A DNA stretch of 9,813 bases from Clostridiaceae bacterium. GTDB taxonomy: Bacteria > Bacillota_A > Clostridia > Acetivibrionales > Acetivibrionaceae. Where the stretch lies: NCBI GenBank assembly GCA_012513545.1, contig JAAZCB010001168.1, forward strand, positions 1-9,813, read 5' to 3'. The position numbers and the translations under genes are program-made. Positions within the stretch are counted from its first letter, which is position 1. Every line of letters starts with the position of its first letter. Shown here in pieces: positions 1 through 6,347 of the stretch. The notes beneath the pieces were generated by a model. That model made no database searches, was not told the origin of the DNA, and worked only from the letters and a program-made list of their open reading frames with translations.

Positions 1-510
1 ATTTTTGATATATATTTCAAAGAAATGTAGAATATCTTCTTTTGATAGGTTCTTTTGAATTCCTGATTGAGCCATTATTAATTCAATACATGTAAATTGA
101 AAACTGAATGCTCCTCGTTTTGAGGGTATGTCATGTTGTATTATTTTTTGTGGTTCCATTGTTTCATACAATTTTATTAATTCTTTACCCGAATCTGTAC
201 GTTTTTCAAGTTCATTGAAACCATTAAAAATTGATTTAAGATAATCAAAACCTATTTGTAAACTATTTCTTGTCATAATTAGCCTAAATTCCGGATAATT
301 CAAGCAAGTTGTAACAAGTACACTTGTACTCATGGTAGAAAGAATTGAATCAGATATGTTATAGGCATTTAACCTTTTCTCATAACTATCAAGTTCTTTC
401 CATTTTTCTGTACCTGGTCTAATAGGATAATCCCAAGTATTGTCTTGTTTTTGAGCAAAAATAATCTGGCTCAAAAATAAAGTAAGTAGAATTAATGTTT
501 GTTTTTTCAT
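1..510 (-). CDS. Exported protein of unknown function, N-terminal 170 residues (runs off window)
   Basis: The ATG at 508-510 opens a frame that stays open to the window edge, giving 170 residues, so the 3' end is missing. Residues 1-19 form a signal peptide (Lys-Lys, a Leu/Ile/Phe core, then IFA before Gln20), matching the Bacteroidota pattern of Gln at +1. The mature part starts with a WDYPIRPGTEKWKEL segment (residues about 26-40), then a helical region with LVTTCLNYPEFRLI and GFNELEKRTDSGKELIKLYE. From memory, this opening and the CLNYP segment resemble a group of uncharacterised secreted Bacteroidota proteins; I cannot name a function. It is the gene of the partial cassette left of the first attC-like site and starts 94 nt into that cassette. 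The frame is certain; the role is unknown. Confidence 0.8.
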   Translation of the reverse strand, partial: MKKQTLILLTLFLSQIIFAQKQDNTWDYPIRPGTEKWKELDSYEKRLNAYNISDSILSTMSTSVLVTTCLNYPEFRLIMTRNSLQIGFDYLKSIFNGFNELEKRTDSGKELIKLYETMEPQKIIQHDIPSKRGAFSFQFTCIELIMAQSGIQKNLSKEDILHFFEIYIKN

Positions 511-604
511 AGTCAATACTTTAAGTCATTAATATTTGATGTAATTATCTGTCTTTTGGTTGCGTTAATTTTTGTTACCGATGCTTTTTTCCCATGTTTG
601 CTAA
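1..604 (-). mobile_element. Partial integron-type cassette (left edge), 5' end only
   Basis: In gene orientation this unit begins at the G^TT of the first attC-like site (complement of C605/A604) and contains the start of the exported protein gene. Its own attC-like site should lie beyond the window. By the rule seen in the three complete cassettes, that site should have an outer box beginning GTTAGCAAA on the plus strand, matching TTTGCTAAC at 597-605. The stretch 511-599 holds only the gene leader; I see no clear promoter there. Confidence 0.55.
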
Positions 605-727
605 CGGTTGATGGTATGGCCAGTAAGGGATTGCGGAGAGATAACTTATCAAGGTACACTACGTTTGATGCGAGTGAAAACCTACGAATACCTCTGAAAC
701 CCTTATTGGCTATACCATTTGTTGTGC
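600..727 (-). other. attC-like recombination site 1 (128 bp)
   Basis: Outer boxes are GCTAAC (600-605) and GTTGTGC (721-727). Spacers are 5 nt (606-610) and 2 nt (719-720). The stem pairs 611-629 with 700-718: 17 Watson-Crick pairs plus G.T at 618/711 and 623/706. A 70-nt loop lies between. It sits in the 401-bp gap between the exported WD40-type gene and the next exported gene. The plus strand gives the stable G.T fold; the minus strand would have A.C mismatches at both positions. In gene orientation the layout matches integron attC sites: R'' box with AACA, then the stem, then the R' box starting GTT. The R boxes do not fit the strict GTTRRRY consensus here. The loop start (629-659) resembles that of site 2. 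Confidence 0.72.
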
Positions 728-805
728 ACTGGCGGTTTTTGTCTTTCGATATATTTTCTTTCAAATTTGCTGCAATGTTTTTCTCCGTACGATAAGGTGA
801 GATGG

Positions 806-883
806 GCTGGAAGGCTCTTTGGCAAAATTTGGCTGAAGCATTGGCTGCGTGTGTTTTGCCAATGTGCCTGACAGCAGAAGGGA
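806..883 (-). repeat. 3'-side hairpin element, copy in cassette 3
   Basis: The outer strands are GCTGGAAGGCTCTT (806-819) and ATGTGCCTGACAGC (862-875), and a perfect 8-bp inner stem joins TGGCAAAA (820-827) to TTTTGCCA (854-861). A conserved AGAAGGGA tail follows (876-883). A second copy at 6206-6281 keeps the outer strands and tail but has a different, equally perfect inner stem. It lies 28 bp past the stop codon of the exported WD40-type gene. No T-run follows in either direction, so it is not a standard intrinsic terminator. Confidence 0.7.
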
Positions 884-911
884 TGAATAGTATATCATAT
901 TCCATTTCTCT

Positions 912-2993
912 TTATTTTAAAATGCTCCCAATCAAACCAGGTTTAAATTTCATATCACTTGCGGTATCTAAAGGATATACCTTAAATCCATCAGAATAAT
1001 GAATCTCTTTTAACCCATTTTCAGTACCATCATAATAGCCATCAGGAGTAATTACGACCCAATCAGAATCACCAGCTATATAATAAGAGAATTCCAATTT
1101 GCCTGATAATATATTCCACACTTCTAAATGTGATGTCAAATTATTTATAATATGTTGACCATCTTTAGAAACATATGAATCACCTCCAATAGGAATCGAC
1201 TTTACTTTATTACCAGTAGAAATATTATATATTATTGTAGAAAAACCATTTTCTGACCTTGAATTAACAACAAGATATTTGCTATCACCAGAAATACTTT
1301 GAAGTCTACCTTTAAAAGATTTAATAGATGTACCTGTTAAATCCCACATTACAGTTAACTCTTCATTATTACTGGTAGTAAAAAGGTAATTGCCATCGTG
1401 TGAAAAAGCAATATTTTGTATTATACCTTCTGGATGATTTGTTGAAAATGTTCTAATTAAATTGTTCTGTTCTAAATCCCAAATACTTACTGACCTTTTT
1501 TGCTCTTCTTTTGTCAACTCTCTACTACCTTGGGTCCAAGTTCTGGTAAGGTCATATCTTGTATTTACTCCAGTAGCAAAGTATTTATTGTCGGGATAAA
1601 ACGCTCCTGAATAAATTTCAGGTTCCCAGTTTGTAGATGTTTTAAATTCATATAATTTGGAACCATTACTCAAATCAATATAACTAAAATGACAACCGCC
1701 ACGACCATATTGGAATAAAATTGTGCCATCATCTGAAATTACTTTTTTCCAATTATTATCAAGTATCTTTTCATATTTTTTAATTAGCTCACCTGATTTA
1801 TTGTCCCAAATATTAACATCTTCTCCTCCACATGAGATAGTAATATTTTTGTCTTTTGGGATAGCAACAGCACCATAGCTTTTATAATACGAATTTGGGA
1901 AAGTTATTAAATGATTAAATGATTTGTTAATGAGTCTAAGATTATTATTGTAGGCAAGAAGTGCAATATATTCTTGGTTTTCACTTAACCAAACATTTTC
2001 AATATAAAATGTGTTTGTTTTAAATAGGTCTATTATCTGACCAGAAGATAACTCATATACTTTTAATCCAGCATATAGATTGTTGGTAAGGATTCGATTT
2101 TCGTCAAGAATCATAATTTTACTTGCTTTCAATGCTGGTTTTGTAATTGTTTCACCATTTTCCAGATTAACAAGGTAAACGGGATTGTTTGAATATTCAT
2201 CCAAGTTGGTAACTAAAACATTGTTTTTAGACGATAGATACTTAATATAATTAAACTTGCCTTGTAGTGGAATTGTTTTTTTTGTATTTAACGTATTCAA
2301 ATCTTTAACGACTATTGAATTTTCAGAAGTTATCACACTAATTTCAGTCCAAGTGCTATTAATGTCAAACAATGGATAATTTGCTATATTGAAAGTTTTT
2401 GTTTTTGTTTTCATTTTTGTATCCCAAATTGAAGCGTCAGCAGTCGGTGAACAATTTTTATTTGGGACAGATAGCAAGTATCTTCCATCAGGTGAATATC
2501 GAATTTCATCTGATTCAACTCCCGATTCCCTATAGCAATAATGATTGTGACCAGAGGTTTCAATAAGCCAAAATTGACCAGTTTTAAAATTCCAGGTCTT
2601 AAGTTGTGACCCAGTGTAAAATGCTATTTCCTCATTATTCGGTGAAAAAGTTATTGAGTAGCATTGATTCTCTTCTTCGTCTTTCATTATTATTTCATCG
2701 GTATACAAATCAATAATTTGTATGGTCTTTTGATATGTGAAAGCAAGATACTTTTTATCAGTTGAAAATGTTACTGACTTAGCATAGTTTATAGGGATTT
2801 CTTTTACCAGCCTACCGGCATTCGTCTCAAGAAATATTATCCCAGTATTTGAAGCCAAGGCAACAATATCCCTGTTTGGAGACATTGCAATATAATCTCC
2901 GCTAGCTTTTGCTATTGGATGCATAAGTTTAAGATTTTGGCTAAAAGAATTCAATGATAGTGCTAAAAACAGGCATAATATTAAAGTTTTCAT
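912..2993 (-). CDS. Exported WD40-like beta-propeller protein, ending in a caspase-linker motif without the caspase domain
   Basis: This 693-residue protein has a signal peptide (residues 1-18, LNSFS before Gln19). It then shows repeated SPD/SPN-type blades typical of WD40-like propellers: MSPNRDIVALAS (about 37-48), FSPNNEEIAFYTGSQLKTW (about 113), YSPDGRYLLS (about 165), and SVSIWDLEQN followed by FSHDGNYLFTTSNN and TVMWDL (about 500-555). The C-terminus, DWVVITPDGYYDGTENGLKEIHY then YPLD and PGLIGSILK (about 644-693), is the segment that in many bacterial WD40-caspase (peptidase C14) proteins leads into the protease domain. Here the stop comes right after PGLIGSILK and no caspase frame follows. 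It is the last gene of cassette 3, 68 bp downstream of a small broken gene. A protein-binding or scaffold role in the periplasm or at the surface is inferred. Family call good, function unknown. Confidence 0.8.
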   Translation of the reverse strand: MKTLILCLFLALSLNSFSQNLKLMHPIAKASGDYIAMSPNRDIVALASNTGIIFLETNAGRLVKEIPINYAKSVTFSTDKKYLAFTYQKTIQIIDLYTDEIIMKDEEENQCYSITFSPNNEEIAFYTGSQLKTWNFKTGQFWLIETSGHNHYCYRESGVESDEIRYSPDGRYLLSVPNKNCSPTADASIWDTKMKTKTKTFNIANYPLFDINSTWTEISVITSENSIVVKDLNTLNTKKTIPLQGKFNYIKYLSSKNNVLVTNLDEYSNNPVYLVNLENGETITKPALKASKIMILDENRILTNNLYAGLKVYELSSGQIIDLFKTNTFYIENVWLSENQEYIALLAYNNNLRLINKSFNHLITFPNSYYKSYGAVAIPKDKNITISCGGEDVNIWDNKSGELIKKYEKILDNNWKKVISDDGTILFQYGRGGCHFSYIDLSNGSKLYEFKTSTNWEPEIYSGAFYPDNKYFATGVNTRYDLTRTWTQGSRELTKEEQKRSVSIWDLEQNNLIRTFSTNHPEGIIQNIAFSHDGNYLFTTSNNEELTVMWDLTGTSIKSFKGRLQSISGDSKYLVVNSRSENGFSTIIYNISTGNKVKSIPIGGDSYVSKDGQHIINNLTSHLEVWNILSGKLEFSYYIAGDSDWVVITPDGYYDGTENGLKEIHYSDGFKVYPLDTASDMKFKPGLIGSILK

Positions 2994-3061
2994 TTTCTAA
3001 AATTTGTTTTTAATAATCCAAAAATTTCATTTTAATTACCCTTGGGGTGGATGTCAAATCT

Positions 3062-3328
3062 TTATGAATTAATATATTCAAACAATACTTCTTCAATAAG
3101 ATTTACAGGATTCTCAATGCTGACAAACATTTGAACATCCTTTAAATTTAACTCATTATAAAAGTTACTTAACAAAATGCCAATTGTTTTCTTCATCTCT
3201 GGTGTTATGGAAGTAACTTGGCGCTGAAATTCACGCTAAAATTCGCGTTTGATATTTTCAGGTTGATTATTGAAATTTTCAATGATGAAATATTTTAATT
3301 GTTCTTTTTTTTCGTCGCTAATTTCCAT
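3062..3328 (-). pseudogene. Small 88-codon gene broken by an in-frame TAG
   Basis: From ATG 3326-3328 the frame reads MEISDEKKEQLKYF... for 30 residues, meets TAG at 3236-3238, then continues without interruption to TAA at 3062-3064. The second part reads REFQRQVTSITPEMKKT... and ends LIEEVLFEYINS. The stop lies in an imperfect tandem 12-bp duplication: CGCGAATTTTAG (3236-3247 complement) next to CGTGAATTTCAG (3224-3235 complement). A single C-to-T change from CAG to TAG explains the break. There is no signal peptide. The TPEM...FYNEL stretch weakly recalls DUF2059-type helical proteins, but I would not assign it. It sits between two intact genes on the same strand, 43 bp after the zinc-ribbon gene. 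It may be a real pseudogene, a sequencing error, or two short peptides. Confidence 0.6.
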
Positions 3329-3371
3329 ATGATTAGATTTAAGTATTTATTGTCAGATGTGTATTATGTTG

Positions 3372-4847
3372 TTAATTATTTTTTTTAGAATCACACCATT
3401 TCTTGCAAGCTTCAAAATCTTTGAACTTATAAAATAGGAGTGATGATAATTCTTTCTTGGCTAGTATTTTATGGTGCGGATATGGTTCTTCATGACTGGC
3501 ATACCAAATATCATATTCACCTTTTGAATTTGGAAATATGGGTTCATCAGTAAGTTTACAAAACAAGGTATATTTTGAATCCCAAAATACATTTGCGACA
3601 TCCTTGGCTCGCGAATCTCTTATAATTGTTTTGGTTTGTGATTGACCATCTACAGTAATTTCATTATTTTCAATATTCTGGTTTTCAATTTCCTGGTTCG
3701 ATTCAGAAGTTTCCTCCCAAATTGTTTTTTCTGAAATTAATTTATAATCATTATTCCTAAACAAATATCTTACTTCATTTTTAGAAGTAGGACAGCAAGT
3801 TGCACCACCAAAAACAGGGACTATTCCAACAAGTGTATCATCAGAAAACTTCTCAAATTCAAATCGGTATTTAATAGACGGATGTAATATTTCTAAATTG
3901 TTGCCAGTGTTCAGTAAAACTAACCATCCCATCTGTGTAGCATTACCATATACTTCAAAATCCTCACCCCAATAATGGATAAACCCATCAGGTAAATTAT
4001 CACCATTTATATCTTTAATTATAACTGTATCACATTTAAGCGAACAGGTAGTTGGATAAGTGCCATTAGAATTAAAATAATCTTTGCGATATATTTGCAT
4101 TAAAGCATTTTCTGCAACTTGTATAGCTTTAACTACACTTAGTTCGCTATATTTTAAAGGAATATTATCAACTTCAGTAATGACATTGCTTGATTTATTT
4201 TCAACTTCCGAGTTTGTACCCGTATGATTATTTATCACATACAAAGTATATAGAATTCCTAAACTAATTACTACTAAAGAAATTACTACAATTAAAATAA
4301 TCTTAGACTTTGACGATTTTGAGTTAGTATTTAAGCTATACGAAGATGCTTCATTTGTAATTGATGTAGAACTTACTTTATTATCTCTTTTATTTATTAA
4401 GTTCTCTTTAAGATATTCATTTTTTGCTTTTGTTTGTTTTTGAACCTTTTGAGTATTCAATTTATTTAACTTGTATATACTTAAATATATTGATATTAAT
4501 GAACTTATTATGCCAATAATATTAGACCAAATCATAAATCCATAGATATTTACAACCTCAGGATCATGTTTATCATCAACATGAAAATATATAATGAACA
4601 TAAGAATTGACCATAATATACCACCTACACCAAACCATATAGCTCTTTTATAATTATGCCTTTTTAAAGACTGAAAAAGGGATATAGTTGCAAATATTAT
4701 TGAACCTACAAGAATTAATGCTATCAATAAGATTGCGATACCTGCCACTCCGTCATCATTATTAACCTTATGCCCACAATTTGCACAATAGTAACCATTT
4801 GTAGAAGGATAATATCCACAATGATTGCATTTAACATAATCACTCAT
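3372..4847 (-). CDS. Zinc-ribbon membrane protein with large extracytoplasmic domain, function unknown
   Basis: This is a 491-residue protein. The N-terminus is a zinc ribbon with CNHC (Cys7, Cys10) and CANC (Cys21, Cys24). Hydrophobic segments follow at about 33-58, 69-88, 101-125 and 181-205, with a polar Lys/Ser/Asn-rich linker (126-180) between the third and fourth. Residues 207-491 are predicted to be outside the membrane. They include a DINGDNLPDGF loop (279-289) resembling an Asp/Asn calcium-binding loop, a GGATCCP cysteine pair (about 358-364), and a C-terminal region with paired Cys (DFEACKKWCDS). Such zinc-ribbon plus transmembrane proteins are common, and the ribbon often aids folding or partner binding in the cytoplasm. 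First gene of cassette 3; a possible promoter lies 43-76 bp upstream. A sensing or envelope role is a guess. Confidence 0.75.
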   Translation of the reverse strand: MSDYVKCNHCGYYPSTNGYYCANCGHKVNNDDGVAGIAILLIALILVGSIIFATISLFQSLKRHNYKRAIWFGVGGILWSILMFIIYFHVDDKHDPEVVNIYGFMIWSNIIGIISSLISIYLSIYKLNKLNTQKVQKQTKAKNEYLKENLINKRDNKVSSTSITNEASSYSLNTNSKSSKSKIILIVVISLVVISLGILYTLYVINNHTGTNSEVENKSSNVITEVDNIPLKYSELSVVKAIQVAENALMQIYRKDYFNSNGTYPTTCSLKCDTVIIKDINGDNLPDGFIHYWGEDFEVYGNATQMGWLVLLNTGNNLEILHPSIKYRFEFEKFSDDTLVGIVPVFGGATCCPTSKNEVRYLFRNNDYKLISEKTIWEETSESNQEIENQNIENNEITVDGQSQTKTIIRDSRAKDVANVFWDSKYTLFCKLTDEPIFPNSKGEYDIWYASHEEPYPHHKILAKKELSSLLFYKFKDFEACKKWCDSKKNN

Positions 4848-4889
4848 AGTTTTATTATTAGCAGTTAATTATTGTTGTATCTACTTTAG

Positions 4890-4923
4890 CAAAGTATAAT
4901 TTAAACCCGTGTGGGTCAGCAAA
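4890..4923 (-). promoter_or_regulatory. Possible Bacteroidota-type promoter for the zinc-ribbon gene
   Basis: On the minus strand a TTTG at 4920-4923 is followed, after 21 nt, by TATACTTTG at 4890-4898. This approximates the Bacteroidota -33/-7 pattern (TTTG, then TAnnTTTG), with one extra base inside the -7 element. The -33-like element overlaps the foot of the 5'-side hairpin, so hairpin and promoter could interact. The start codon is 42 bp further downstream. Motif match only. Confidence 0.35.
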
Positions 4924-4985
4924 AAAGCATGTGTGTGGTTGCGAAGGGAAGATTGCAGGGAAGGGCAACCACACTCTTGCTTTTG
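4921..4985 (-). repeat. 5'-side hairpin element, copy in cassette 3
   Basis: The outer strands AAAAGC (4923-4928) and GCTTTT (4979-4984) pair, and the inner stem TGTGGTTGC (4934-4942) pairs perfectly with GCAACCACA (4965-4973). The loop GCGAAGGGAAGATTGCAGGG (4941-4960) is nearly the same as in the copy at 9531-9594, although the inner stem sequence differs. It lies about 70 bp upstream of the first gene of cassette 3, between that gene and attC-like site 2. Conserved box and loop with a covarying stem suggest that folding matters. Confidence 0.7.
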
Positions 4986-5051
4986 TGGGTTGGATTTCCT
5001 GTTTGTTTTTGCAGCAAATTTTCCATTGTCGCTTGTCTTCTCTCCGCTTGT

Positions 5052-5183
5052 GCACAACGTTTTCGGGTATGGTTCGTTGCCGATTTCGGAGCGCTCACTT
5101 GTCCGGGTACATGAAAGATATGCAATTGAACAAACAATAGCAATAACACTTTGCCGGCAATGAACTATACCCGGTGTTGTAGC
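5052..5183 (-). other. attC-like recombination site 2 (132 bp)
   Basis: Outer boxes are GCACAAC (5052-5058) and GTTGTAGC (5176-5183). Spacers are 5 nt (5059-5063) and 2 nt (5174-5175). The 19-bp stem pairs 5064-5082 with 5155-5173, with G.T wobbles at 5071/5166 and 5076/5161, the same stem positions as in site 1. In gene orientation the site begins 6 nt after the TAA of the cassette 2 gene, a hallmark spacing for integron cassettes. The two outer boxes within the site do not pair well with each other; each matches the far end of its own cassette. The gap 4848-5189 holds this site, the 5'-side hairpin and the leader of the zinc-ribbon gene. Confidence 0.75.
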
Positions 5184-6038
5184 CAGTTTTTATTTCTTTC
5201 TTTTATCTTTTTTTATATCTTTCTCAATGTGCATCCAAGTATAATGATCCCCATCTTTAATTGCAGTTGTCACATAATCTTTATTATCAATTTTGATGTA
5301 GGTAAAATACTTTTTGTAGTACCAGACGAAAAAGACTAATCCAATTGTTGGGTTCTCAAATTTTGTCTGGTCAATCCATACTTCTCTTGGTTCCTTAACT
5401 TCAAATCCACGAAAATCAGTATCGTAATAACTATTGTCCTCAATTACTTTATTTCCTTGTTTATTAATCTTTAAAATAAACTCCTTCCCATAGACTGCCC
5501 ATCCATTTGGTTGAAAAGCAGATAAAATCCATACGTTATAAGTCCTATCGTCGTTTTGTTTGATATATTGATTGAATCTCAGATTAACAGAATCTGTATG
5601 AATTTTAATAAATCGATTGGCAATTTGTAAGGCTCTTGAGTGTCCATTTAATATTGCAGTGTCCACATTCTCATAAACTCTTTTAACAGTGTAAGTAGTA
5701 TCGACTAAATAATGAAAAACCAAATCAAATGTGTCATTTTCATATTTTCCATAAACAGCGTGCCAATTATCATCATCTGTCTTGAAACAAAACCAATCAG
5801 AACCAAGTCTTGATTTTTCTAATGAATCTCCAAGCATCACACTATCACTTGTCCACCATGCAATAGCATCGTATTCATATAGCCATTCAGCAGTCTCCGC
5901 TTTTTGATTAAAATCCTTTATGTCAAAAGTTAATCCTTTGTTTTTCTGTCCGTAAGTTGTCAAAGAAAGAAGAAAAAATAATCCTGTTATTAGTCTTAGA
6001 TTATTCATATGCAGTATGTTTCTTAAAATTGGCTACAA
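5058..6038 (-). mobile_element. Integron-type cassette 2 (981 bp, one gene)
   Basis: The ends are predicted from G^TT cleavage in sites 2 and 3. The terminal boxes GTTGTAGCCAGTTTT (5176-5190) and the complement of 6025-6039 match at 14 of 15 positions. In gene orientation the unit starts with TTGTAGCC, has a leader of about 30 nt before the ATG, one gene, and an attC-like site 6 nt past the stop. Size and layout are those of a classical integron gene cassette. Neither of the extra hairpin families found in cassettes 1 and 3 is present. Confidence 0.75.
5190..6008 (-). CDS. Exported protein of unknown function (cassette 2 gene)
   Basis: This 272-residue protein has a signal peptide (residues 1-20, LSLTTYG before Gln21). 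I do not recognise the family. The mature part is rich in aromatic residues and contains a motif twice: NWHAVYGKYEND (81-92) and GWAVYGKEFIL (169-179), suggesting two related beta-rich halves. A conserved-looking ALQIANRFIKIH helix lies between (about 126-137). The C-terminus is strongly basic (IKKDKRKK). There is no lipobox, T9SS domain or membrane segment beyond the signal, so a periplasmic or secreted soluble protein is inferred. It is the only gene of cassette 2; its ATG lies 22 bp from the attC-like box of site 3. No promoter is obvious, so transcription may come from upstream or from within the site loop. Confidence 0.75.
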   Translation of the reverse strand: MNNLRLITGLFFLLSLTTYGQKNKGLTFDIKDFNQKAETAEWLYEYDAIAWWTSDSVMLGDSLEKSRLGSDWFCFKTDDDNWHAVYGKYENDTFDLVFHYLVDTTYTVKRVYENVDTAILNGHSRALQIANRFIKIHTDSVNLRFNQYIKQNDDRTYNVWILSAFQPNGWAVYGKEFILKINKQGNKVIEDNSYYDTDFRGFEVKEPREVWIDQTKFENPTIGLVFFVWYYKKYFTYIKIDNKDYVTTAIKDGDHYTWMHIEKDIKKDKRKK

Positions 6039-6165
6039 CGTTCCGCCGGTAAGGTGTCGTAGGCGTTGCATCGCATTAAGTTTTGTTTGGAAAGATACAA
6101 AAATTCGGCCTGCGTTCCTATCCCCGTGGCACAACATAGCCTATGCACTTTACCGGCTGTTAGGC
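6032..6165 (-). other. attC-like recombination site 3 (134 bp)
   Basis: Outer boxes are GCTACAAC (6032-6039) and GTTAGGC (6159-6165, fits GTTRRRY). The stem pairs 6046-6064 with 6139-6156, carrying G.T at 6053/6149 and 6059/6144. T6057 is left unpaired as an extrahelical base; a further G-C pair at 6045/6157 is possible. The left arm has GGTAAGG where sites 1, 2 and 4 have RGTATGG. The loop shares GCGYTGCA, CGCATTAA and TATCC.CCGTG with site 4. The gap 6009-6347 holds this site, the 3'-side hairpin of cassette 1 and about 65 bp with nothing recognisable before the protease stop codon. Confidence 0.75.
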
Positions 6166-6205
6166 ACTGAGCGTACTTATCACTAATGTCATCTAAGCGG
6201 GACGC

Positions 6206-6281
6206 GCTGGAAGGCTCTTTTAGCATTTTTGGTGTGGGATGGCATCGCGCGAATGCTAAAAGTGCCTTACAGCAGAAGGGA
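6206..6281 (-). repeat. 3'-side hairpin element, copy in cassette 1
   Basis: The outer strands GCTGGAAGGCTCTT (6206-6219) and AAGTGCCTTACAGC (6260-6273) are almost identical to the copy at 806-883, and the AGAAGGGA tail (6274-6281) is conserved. The inner stem TTAGCATT (6220-6227) with AATGCTAA (6252-6259) is perfect but unrelated in sequence to the other copy's TGGCAAAA/TTTTGCCA. Mismatches at outer-box positions 5 (G against A) and 11 (T against T) are shared by both copies. It lies 66 bp beyond the protease stop codon. Confidence 0.7.
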
Positions 6282-6347
6282 CGGTGCTCAGTAGGAACAC
6301 GAAACAAATATTTGTAATAAGTACTATCTTCGAATATACGTAAATGA

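Larger units (their letters stand above)
605..5057 (-). mobile_element. Integron-type cassette 3 (about 4.45 kb, multi-gene)
   Basis: The boundaries are the predicted G^TT cleavage points in sites 1 and 2. The two outer boxes of this unit match each other: GTTGTGCACTGGCGG (721-735) against the complement of 5044-5058 is identical at 13 of 15 positions, whereas the boxes paired within site 1 differ. Contents in gene order: 5'-side hairpin, zinc-ribbon membrane protein, small broken gene, exported WD40-type protein, 3'-side hairpin, attC-like site 1. It is large for an integron cassette; typical cassettes are below about 1.5 kb with one gene. No integrase is encoded. The boundaries are inferred from the site structure. 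Confidence 0.65.

Noticed and set aside
806..883. 3'-side hairpin as an intrinsic terminator
   Set aside because: No U-tract follows the stem in the gene direction, and the conserved outer boxes with fixed mismatches are not needed for termination.
499..999. Open frames on both strands across 499-999 (up to 130 codons)
   Set aside because: They cover attC-like site 1 and the 3'-side hairpin, have no family resemblance, and result from the higher GC content and paired arms of the structured DNA.
605..5057. Cassette ends as inverted repeats of an ordinary DNA transposon
   Set aside because: No transposase and no clear target-site duplication; each pair of ends has its own sequence, and the ends sit inside a folded site with attC spacing.
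4858..5339. Several short frames on both strands across 4858-5339
   Set aside because: They read through the 5'-side hairpin and attC-like site 2 or lie antisense to the cassette 2 gene; peptides are Cys/Phe-rich and unlike real proteins.
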